Of a stretch of 10,759 nucleotides of DNA, positions 6,250 through 10,759 are shown in pieces. Below the pieces are notes generated by a model. It was not told where the DNA came from, did no database searches, and saw only the letters and a program-made list of their open reading frames with translations. Each line of letters opens with the position of its first letter. The stretch's first letter is position 1. Made by a program: the position numbers and the translations under genes. Origin of the DNA: JBDRMN01 sp043812055 (lineage in GTDB: Bacteria > Patescibacteriota > Gracilibacteria > JAHISY01); contig JBDRMN010000076.1 of assembly GCA_043812055.1 (NCBI GenBank), forward strand, positions 1-10,759, read 5' to 3'.

Positions 6250-7059
6250 ATGAACCCCGTCCAAACCCAACACTTCGCCGAAAAACTGGCAATGCAAGCC
6301 GGCAGGCTTTTATTGCGACGATTCGGCAAATCTACAATTAAGGTAAACAAAGGCAAATCCGACTTCGCCACTGATGCAGATTTAGCTTCGGAAAAATTAA
6401 TCATTAAAGAAATTAGAAAGCATTTCCCCGAAGATGAAGTTATCGCTGAAGAAACAGCCTCTGGCAACTACCAAGTAGGAACGCCCCACTGGGGCGTTCC
6501 TACTACCAACACCTGGGTCATCGACCCTTTAGACGGAACTAAAAACTTCCACTTCGGCCTCCCCAACTGGTGCATTTCAATCGCTCTACAACACAAAGGC
6601 CAGACGGTCGTCGGAGTCGTCTATGCCCCAGTTAGCAATCAACTTTTTTCGGCGCGGGAGGGTGGCGGGGCTAAGCTGAACGGAAAGAAAATCAAAGTCT
6701 CCGGAACCGCCAGGCTCGCCGACTCGCTCATCGTAGTAGAAATCCCCCGGCGGCACACCAGCGGAAAACGCTTCGCCAAAGATATTCAGGCTTTCACGAA
6801 TTCGCTAAATAAAGTTCGCCGGGTCCGTGCCTTCGCCGCTGCCGCTTACGACCTCTGCCTCGTCGCCAGCGGCGCTCTCGACGGCTATCTCGACTTTTCC
6901 CGGAATACGAAAATCTGGGACGTCGCGGCGGGTGACCTGATCGTCCGCGAAGCCGGCGGCCAAGTTTCCGATGTCACTTTGCCCAATCTTAAATTTCCGA
7001 ATGTTTCGGTGTTGGCTTCTAATAAAAGATTACACGCAGGATTTAGGAGGCTTCTGTAA
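6250..7059 (+). CDS. Inositol monophosphatase family phosphatase (SuhB/CysQ-like)
   Basis: Members of this Mg-dependent, Li-sensitive phosphatase family hydrolyse inositol-1-phosphate, PAP or related sugar phosphates. The 269-residue protein has the diagnostic sites: E67-E68 (IAEET), motif A WVIDPLDGTKNF with D92, D95 and T97, and motif B WDVAAGDLIVREAGG with D224. 'DFATDADLASEKLI' near residue 40 is also conserved. The true substrate cannot be decided, and SuhB-like or CysQ-like roles are both possible. Residues 75-85 are encoded by a perfect palindrome (6474-6504) that lengthens the loop between EET and WVIDP to 19 residues, against about 13 in E. coli SuhB as I recall it. The ATG lies 3 bp after map, so it is co-transcribed and probably translationally coupled. 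Confidence 0.93.
   Translation: MNPVQTQHFAEKLAMQAGRLLLRRFGKSTIKVNKGKSDFATDADLASEKLIIKEIRKHFPEDEVIAEETASGNYQVGTPHWGVPTTNTWVIDPLDGTKNFHFGLPNWCISIALQHKGQTVVGVVYAPVSNQLFSAREGGGAKLNGKKIKVSGTARLADSLIVVEIPRRHTSGKRFAKDIQAFTNSLNKVRRVRAFAAAAYDLCLVASGALDGYLDFSRNTKIWDVAAGDLIVREAGGQVSDVTLPNLKFPNVSVLASNKRLHAGFRRLL
6474..6504. repeat. Perfect palindrome inserted in frame in the phosphatase gene
   Basis: A 14-bp arm AGTAGGAACGCCCC (6474-6487) and its exact complement GGGGCGTTCCTACT (6491-6504) enclose a 3-nt loop ACT. It lies fully within coding sequence and supplies residues 75-85 (VGTPHWGVPTT region), in a surface loop between two conserved motifs. The pattern 'TAGGAACGCCCC...GGGGCGTTCCTA' looks like a dispersed palindromic repeat family. 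Such an insertion recalls the Rickettsia palindromic elements found inside genes. Confidence 0.85.
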
Positions 7060-7095
7060 ACAATGGTTGCTACGTTATTCATAGACAATTCCCGT

Positions 7096-7117
7096 CACGT
7101 CGCTCGCGAGCGACGTG
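7096..7117. repeat. Perfect 22-bp palindrome between convergent genes
   Basis: CACGTCGCTCG (7096-7106) is followed directly by its exact complement CGAGCGACGTG (7107-7117). It sits in the 112-bp gap where the phosphatase gene (+) and the Bro-N gene (-) converge. It could act as a bidirectional terminator hairpin, though no T run follows on either strand, or as a dispersed repeat or protein-binding site. Confidence 0.6.
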
Positions 7118-7171
7118 GGCGAGTAATACCAAACTGCATTCCAAATTCAAGAATTTGCTCCAAGAAATTTT

Positions 7172-8002
7172 CTACCGTTTGATTTGTTTCTTTGAATTAT
7201 TCTTCAGCAGAAAATTCTTACGACTAACTACTTTTTTACCAGTTTCGATTTCTAACTTCTTTCTCGCATCACCAGCTATTTTGCCGCCTTTTTTCGCTGC
7301 GGTTTTATTCTCGGCGAATCCTTGTATGTCGCGATTTCGCGCGATTTCGGTGGTGGACGCTTCAGCAAACATATTGATCACGAGTTCAATATTCGTCATA
7401 TTATCTCGCAAACTTTCTTTTTTTAGCTCTTTGAATTTTTTGTAATCTTTTACGTTTAGCCCACTCCAAGCTTTGGTAATTTCGTCTGTCAAAATAGCAA
7501 ATTCTTTGCCTTCTTTCACATTTCTTTCTCTCCATTCGTCAGTAAGTTCCTTGCGAACTTCGATACTTTTCAGACGCTGATTGATCCATTCCTTTGAGTA
7601 ACCTTTTTGTAGATAAGTTATCAATGCTCGGTCAATTGCTTTTTCGGGATCTGCTGTTTCTTCGAGTCTTTCGTTACCAATTTTAGCTAACCAGACCTTA
7701 AATGGTTCGGCTTTTTTACTAGGAATGGATTGAATAAGGCGAAATATATTCTCAGTGTTAGCGCATGTTGTTGCTCTTTTTTTCCCATCTTTTGCGATCA
7801 TTTCAATGGGGGTACAAATTGTACCCCAGTTGGAATTCAGCTCCGGATCACGAGAACGTATCCTTTTGATATACTGTTTTGGGTCAGCACTGTCGGTCAA
7901 AACACTCACAACATCAACAACCGAGAAATACCACTGCTCACCGTCGCGATCAAAGTGTTTGCGGATTTCTTTACCGTGAAATACAGCGAGTTTTTGGGTC
8001 AT
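7172..8002 (-). CDS. Bro-N domain protein, DinD/phage antirepressor-like
   Basis: This 276-residue protein has an N-terminal Bro-N-type domain (about 1-115: LAVFHGKEIRKHF, 'QWYFSVVDVVSVLTDSADPKQYIKRIR', FRLIQSIPSKKAEPFKVWL). The C-terminal half (about 190-262: DNMTNIELVINMFAEASTTEIA, then GGKIAGDARKKLEIETGKKVVS) resembles E. coli DinD and related proteins of similar length. Bro-N proteins are common as phage antirepressors; DinD is an SOS protein that acts on RecA filaments. Which role applies here cannot be told. The tail is strongly basic (SRKNFLLKNNSKKQIKR). The gene is AT-richer than pnp and map, fitting horizontal transfer. ATG 8002 has no good Shine-Dalgarno site. It follows the unknown gene at 8081-8668 on the same strand with a 78-bp gap. 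Confidence 0.85.
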   Translation of the reverse strand: MTQKLAVFHGKEIRKHFDRDGEQWYFSVVDVVSVLTDSADPKQYIKRIRSRDPELNSNWGTICTPIEMIAKDGKKRATTCANTENIFRLIQSIPSKKAEPFKVWLAKIGNERLEETADPEKAIDRALITYLQKGYSKEWINQRLKSIEVRKELTDEWRERNVKEGKEFAILTDEITKAWSGLNVKDYKKFKELKKESLRDNMTNIELVINMFAEASTTEIARNRDIQGFAENKTAAKKGGKIAGDARKKLEIETGKKVVSRKNFLLKNNSKKQIKR

Positions 8003-8080
8003 GAATTGGGCTTAGGTCAATTCCCTGCAGCTAAACAAATGTAGCATGTTTTTTATGATTTAGCTTTTTACGATTATTTG

Positions 8081-8668
8081 TTACATCTTTATCTTTCCAG
8101 AATCGGATTCTTCATTTTCCCAGTCTTCATAATCGTGATGAATACCGCGTAAAACACTGAATGGAATATTTTTATATTTTTTAACCGTAATGTTTTTGCG
8201 CGCCTCAGTAACCCAAACCTCCAAAAGATTAGCCTGTTTTTTTAGGCCCATCTGCCTGGTCTGACACCAAGATCGTACACCTGAGATACCCTGCAGCTCA
8301 TTCTCCCACTGCAGCTTCTTGTGCTTATCCTGCACTTTCTTCATTAGCTTCTTTGTAATCTCCGCCTCCAAATCTAGGTTTCTGTCTTTGTGAGCAAAAC
8401 CATTTAGTTTGATTTCCAAATCAATCAATTCCTCCTCCTTTTTCTGGATCAGTTTCAATAAGTCAAACTCCTTTTCTTCTTTGAGGGAATTCGGAGAATA
8501 ATAAAAGTATTGGCACTCTTCGAGAGCAGTTTGTGCATAGTCTTTTTGATTGGGGTCTCTTTCTGCTGCAATAATTTTTTTGATTTTTTTGATCGCTGTT
8601 GCTGTCCCCTCGTGCATCAGATTACCAAGCTTGTTGGCTATTTCTGTATAGGTTAATTCGTTATTCAT
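8081..8668 (-). CDS. Hypothetical helical, Lys/Glu-rich protein
   Basis: I do not recognise this 195-residue protein. It is predicted cytoplasmic, with no signal peptide or membrane segment. An N-terminal helical region (MNNELTYTEIANKLGNLM, then GTATAIKKIKKIIAAERDPNQ) is followed by a charged stretch (about 60-130, SLKEEKEFDLLKLIQKKEEE onward, then AEITKKLMKKVQDKHKKL) likely to form a coiled coil. The end is acidic (HHDYEDWENEESDSGKIKM). I chose ATG 8668; the frame extends to an ATG at 8698 and a GTG at 8704, but the added residues look like leader sequence. With the Bro-N gene it forms an AT-rich, same-strand accessory pair, which suggests shared acquisition but not a function. Confidence 0.6.
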   Translation of the reverse strand: MNNELTYTEIANKLGNLMHEGTATAIKKIKKIIAAERDPNQKDYAQTALEECQYFYYSPNSLKEEKEFDLLKLIQKKEEELIDLEIKLNGFAHKDRNLDLEAEITKKLMKKVQDKHKKLQWENELQGISGVRSWCQTRQMGLKKQANLLEVWVTEARKNITVKKYKNIPFSVLRGIHHDYEDWENEESDSGKIKM

Positions 8669-8731
8669 GGTGTTGAGATTTAAAAAATAAGAATACATTC
8701 TCACGGAAAAAATTAACCACGGTCAAATTAA

Positions 8732-8750
8732 TTCATTAAAACTTAATGAA
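8732..8750. repeat. AT-rich dyad upstream of the unknown gene
   Basis: TTCATTAA (8732-8739) and TTAATGAA (8743-8750) are perfect inverted repeats around AAC, about 65 bp upstream of ATG 8668. The size and AT content fit a dimeric repressor operator, possibly controlling the 8668-7172 gene pair. The binding protein is unknown. Confidence 0.4.
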
Positions 8751-8796
8751 CATTTAATCTTGCGAAAAAGATGGAATTCACCCTAAAAACCCCGAA

Positions 8797-8874
8797 GTCC
8801 CGAGCAAAGTCGAGGGACGGAGGTCCTGCCCGTCCCGAGCTGAGTCGAGGGAAGCGAACCCCGCTGAGCGGGGT
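8797..8874. repeat. Two GTCCCGAG...CGAGGGA repeats and a GC-rich hairpin
   Basis: GTCCCGAGCAAAGTCGAGGGAC (8797-8818) and a second copy differing at two central bases (8832-8852) are imperfect palindromes. They are followed by ACCCCGC (8858-8864) / GCGGGGT (8868-8874) around loop TGA, a perfect 7-bp stem. They fill the gap between the ends of unrelated genes. The last hairpin may end transcription of the lipoprotein gene, but without a T run. The CGAGGG wording recurs after tRNA-Phe (2825-2832). Confidence 0.6.
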
Positions 8875-8888
8875 GAGCCGAAGGGCAA

Positions 8889-8923
8889 AAACCTAAGAAC
8901 CTAAAAACCCAACAACCTACAAA
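8889..8923. repeat. Degenerate AACCTA-type tandem repeat at the lipoprotein stop
   Basis: AACCTAAG, AACCTAAAA, ACCCAAC, AACCTAC and AAAC follow one another with a step of about 8 bp. On the minus strand this reads as GGTT(C/T)TTAGG-like units starting within the stop codon of the lipoprotein gene, so the repeat forms its immediate 3' untranslated region. Strand asymmetry is strong: G/T on one strand, A/C on the other. Confidence 0.5.
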
Positions 8924-9921
8924 CAAAGCTCCTCCGAAAAATCCTCGTGGCCACGACCCGGCTGGCACTTTTGCATTTTCGATACCTCCTCCCCTAAAAC
9001 CCAATCCCCGTCTACAAAATGAACCGTGCTAATGATTTTTTGATCCCGTACAGAATCATCTCGCAAGCCCGAGTAAATCGCCTCCACATACCAGACAGCA
9101 TCCACCCCATCCAAGACATTCACCGCCAGATTGTCACACTGATCTGGAGCGCAGTCTCCCCGCTTGGCCACCACGAGATCCCGGGCCACGTCCACAGAGA
9201 GAGTTGGAAACTCTTTTTCCTTCAGCTCACCGTTTTCCAGGAAGAGGTATCGGGACTTACCCACCGATGGCCGTGCGGCAAAAGCTTCCCACGGATATCT
9301 GTCAGCATAGTTCACGATTATCTCCCCAGCTCCGATTTCTGTCGTCTGGGGCGCGATCCTGTCTCCCAGCAAAAAAGCATTCGTACCCTTGAATCCCTCT
9401 TCGAAATTGAGAGCAACCGCGACATGATAAAATATACCGCTTCCACCCGAGTTTTGAGCCAGGATCACCACTGTATCATCTGCGCCGTCACCATCGAGAT
9501 CACCTTTGGTGCTCGCATCCCAAATCCTAGTCTCGATCCGAGTAGCCGAGTCCACGCCAAGCTCCGCCCGACCATCTCGAACTGTGATCGACTCTCCTCC
9601 GATCACATAGGTAGCGCTAGCCGGACTGGAAGCGTAAACAGTCGATTCCGCAGCATCAAATTTACAAACTTGCACACATTGCATCGTACAAGGAATCGGC
9701 GAACCATCCTCCGCCGTTTCGTTCCTACACGCCGATTCACATTCAGCAAACTCTCCCCCCGCAGACTCACATACGTCTCGCGGAATGTATTCACACTCTT
9801 GATATTTCGCGAGCCAGGTTCCACCATTTTCCTTGCACAGCTCCGTAAGTTTTTGACCTGCTGCACAAGCGCTGAATAAAACTGTGGTGACGGCCAATGC
9901 TAGCGGCATGATTTTTTTCAT
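8917..9921 (-). CDS. Cys-rich lipoprotein with an FG-GAP-like segment
   Basis: This 334-residue exported protein starts MKKIMPLALAVTTVLFSAC. The lipobox LFSAC makes C19 the lipidated residue, anchoring the protein outside the membrane. Residues about 29-95 hold a dense cysteine set (ELCKENGGTW, ECEY, VCESAGGEFAECESACR, CTMQCVQVC), probably disulfide-linked. Around 139-175, STKGDLDGDGADDTVVI is an Asp-rich calcium-loop-like FG-GAP/dockerin-style motif followed by a beta segment (IFYHVAVALNF). Cysteines also occur near the C-terminus (CAPDQC, CQPGRG). I know similar proteins from CPR genomes but no defined function. ATG 9921 opens directly on Lys-Lys-Ile. It is divergent from the gene at 10072, sharing a 150-bp intergenic region. 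Confidence 0.82.
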   Translation of the reverse strand: MKKIMPLALAVTTVLFSACAAGQKLTELCKENGGTWLAKYQECEYIPRDVCESAGGEFAECESACRNETAEDGSPIPCTMQCVQVCKFDAAESTVYASSPASATYVIGGESITVRDGRAELGVDSATRIETRIWDASTKGDLDGDGADDTVVILAQNSGGSGIFYHVAVALNFEEGFKGTNAFLLGDRIAPQTTEIGAGEIIVNYADRYPWEAFAARPSVGKSRYLFLENGELKEKEFPTLSVDVARDLVVAKRGDCAPDQCDNLAVNVLDGVDAVWYVEAIYSGLRDDSVRDQKIISTVHFVDGDWVLGEEVSKMQKCQPGRGHEDFSEELCL

Positions 9922-9991
9922 TTTAAGTATTGTTAAAAAAATTCTGCGTACAGTTAGGTTACGATATTTGATGCGAAAAGTAACAAAAGAC

Positions 9992-10020
9992 TTGCCTGCG
10001 GGATTTAAAAAGCTATTATA
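9992..10020 (+). promoter_or_regulatory. Overlapping divergent promoter region
   Basis: On the plus strand TTGCCT (9992-9997) and TATTAT (10014-10019) are spaced 16 bp and would drive the YkgJ-type gene, with a start near 10025. On the minus strand the same bases contain a perfect TATAAT (10020-10015), which could serve the lipoprotein gene, although no -35 matches at the right distance. If both are used, they exclude each other. Confidence 0.45.
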
Positions 10021-10021
10021 G

Positions 10022-10064
10022 GAAGCTAATTCAAAAGTAATTTGAATTAGCTTCAGCCTTTTTT
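10022..10064 (+). terminator. Perfect hairpin with T run between promoter and start codon
   Basis: GAAGCTAATTCAAA (10022-10035) and its exact complement TTTGAATTAGCTTC (10041-10054) flank loop AGTAA. After AGCC come six T's (10059-10064). On the plus strand this has the shape of an intrinsic terminator, yet it lies between a promoter-like sequence and the ATG at 10072. It could be an attenuator, an operator at the start site, or a 5' stabilising hairpin, since the predicted start falls inside the first arm. Confidence 0.5.
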
Positions 10065-10071
10065 GCCGATC

Positions 10072-10566
10072 ATGAGTGAATTAATTTCTCTTACCGAAGA
10101 ACAAATCCTGGAGCTGCACTCCATCTTAGGAAATACAGACCTCGAAGTCTGTCGAGAATCCTGTCGCTTGAAGCTGAGACAATGTTTAGGCTGTTGTCAG
10201 GATGGAGCCGGCTTAATTCCGGGAGAAAGTGATTTTCTCAAAAAATTACAACGAAAAGGAGCCATTCCGGCAGAGCTAAAAATCTGGCCGAGCCTGCTCG
10301 AAGGTTGCTCTGATCCTATGAAAAAAGAATGTCCTCTGGGAGACAGCAGACCGTACATCTGCAAAGCCTATCCGCAGGTCAAATGGGGAATGATATCACG
10401 ATTTAATCACTTCCTAATTTTCGAGCCAGAGCTTAGAGTGAACTGTCCCGCCAGAGGAAGAGAAGGAGCTGATTTTAGAAACAGAGTCTCGCGGGCGAAT
10501 GAGCATCTGAGAGCTTGCTTGGGAATGAAAAATGAAAAAGAAATTCTTATTCGGAGGAGGCATTAG
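10072..10566 (+). CDS. YkgJ/UPF0153-like Cys-cluster (zinc/iron-chelating) protein
   Basis: This 164-residue protein has ten cysteines: C27, C31, C38, C41, C42, C79, C87, C97, C125 and C149. The 'CRESCRLKLRQCLGCCQDGAG' segment, followed by a Glu in GESDF, and 'CPLGDSRPYICKAYPQV' match the two halves of the CxxCxxCC family (YkgJ, related to the FliB flagellin lysine methylase), thought to bind zinc or an iron-sulfur centre. There is no signal peptide, so it is cytoplasmic. A TTG at 10063 is in frame, but ATG 10072 is the better start and leaves the hairpin and T run untranslated. There is no Shine-Dalgarno site. The family's function is largely unknown. Confidence 0.78.
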   Translation: MSELISLTEEQILELHSILGNTDLEVCRESCRLKLRQCLGCCQDGAGLIPGESDFLKKLQRKGAIPAELKIWPSLLEGCSDPMKKECPLGDSRPYICKAYPQVKWGMISRFNHFLIFEPELRVNCPARGREGADFRNRVSRANEHLRACLGMKNEKEILIRRRH

Positions 10567-10604
10567 GATTGCTCTCAGCTCAAAACCTCCCCCGGCACTA
10601 AGTG

Positions 10605-10617
10605 GCCCCTTGGGGGC
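10605..10617. repeat. Short GC hairpin between convergent genes
   Basis: GCCCC (10605-10609) and GGGGC (10613-10617) enclose TTG, in the gap between the YkgJ-type gene (+) and the SLH-like gene (-). A weak terminator role is possible. No T run follows. Confidence 0.25.
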
Positions 10618-10692
10618 GATAACGAACGTAGTTTGGTTAGCTAAAGAGCTTTTAGCGGCTTTTCGGGGAAGTGAATTTTTTAAAACGGAAAA

Positions 10693-10759
10693 CTATTCCG
10701 AAGACATCAAACGATAAATTAACTCAGCCATTTCCTCACGCGTTATCTGCTTATCAGCA
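10693..10759 (-). CDS. C-terminus of an SLH-like domain protein, partial
   Basis: The minus strand from the right edge encodes ADKQITREEMAELIYRLMSSE and then a TAG stop at 10693-10695. 'ITREEMAELIYRLM' resembles the last helix of S-layer homology (SLH) repeats, which end many surface proteins and anchor them to the cell wall. Only 21 residues are visible, so the assignment is tentative. The rest lies beyond the window. Confidence 0.45.
   Translation of the reverse strand, partial: ADKQITREEMAELIYRLMSSE

Noticed and set aside
7096..7117. 22-bp palindrome as a confident intrinsic terminator
   Set aside because: No T run follows on either strand, so it is reported only as a palindrome with a possible termination role.
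9019..9879. Long + strand open frame (286 codons)
   Set aside because: It is antisense to the well-supported lipoprotein gene and shows no domain or signal. It is an open frame caused by codon bias of the real gene.
10532..10717. Small + strand reading frame overlapping the end of the YkgJ-type gene (61 codons)
   Set aside because: It overlaps the convergent SLH-like gene end and includes the GC hairpin. Its sequence is low in complexity and matches no known family, and the GGAGG nearby lies after its start, not before.

Overview
The window looks like bacterial DNA, most plausibly from a Patescibacteria/CPR genome of the Parcubacteria type. This rests on the gene mix (a small GIY-YIG nuclease beside a tRNA, a Bro-N protein, a Cys-rich lipoprotein, an SLH-like protein end), on the many short GC-rich palindromic repeats between genes, and on the scarcity of strong Shine-Dalgarno sites. 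TGA works as a normal stop (the map stop is TGA), which argues against the recoded Gracilibacteria and Absconditabacteria lineages. The lineage is an inference and no marker gene proves it.

Layout. 1-171: end of an insertion sequence with the start of its transposase, cut by the window edge. 276-2159 (-): a secreted beta-helix protein. 2160-3060: an RNA and repeat zone. It holds a GIY-YIG nuclease gene between two copies of a repeat that copies the 5' half of the neighbouring tRNA-Phe, then the tRNA-Phe gene, then a 93-bp inverted repeat of period-9 units and a GC-rich hairpin. 3061-5253 (-): polynucleotide phosphorylase (pnp) with a self-complementary leader. 5485-7059 (+): methionine aminopeptidase (map) and an inositol-monophosphatase-family gene in one operon. 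The latter carries a perfect 14-bp-arm palindrome in frame inside its coding sequence. 7096-7117: a perfect palindrome between convergent genes. 7172-8668 (-): two AT-richer accessory genes, one of the Bro-N/DinD type and one unknown helical protein. 8732-8923: repeats. 8917-9921 (-): a Cys-rich lipoprotein. 10072-10566 (+): a YkgJ/UPF0153-type Cys-cluster protein downstream of a promoter and a perfect hairpin. 10693-10759 (-): the end of an SLH-like protein.

Housekeeping functions (RNA turnover, N-terminal methionine removal, tRNA-Phe) are interleaved with cell-surface proteins and mobile or accessory DNA. The most unusual part is 2291-2719. Two repeats reproduce the first 10 nt of the tRNA-Phe gene and the 5' strand of its anticodon stem but replace the D-arm with a palindrome. 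One of them supplies the ribosome-binding site of the GIY-YIG gene, inside a hairpin that could mask it. This suggests a small tRNA-associated selfish or homing-like element. The second theme is the number of different palindromic repeat families, one of which has entered a conserved enzyme gene without breaking the reading frame.
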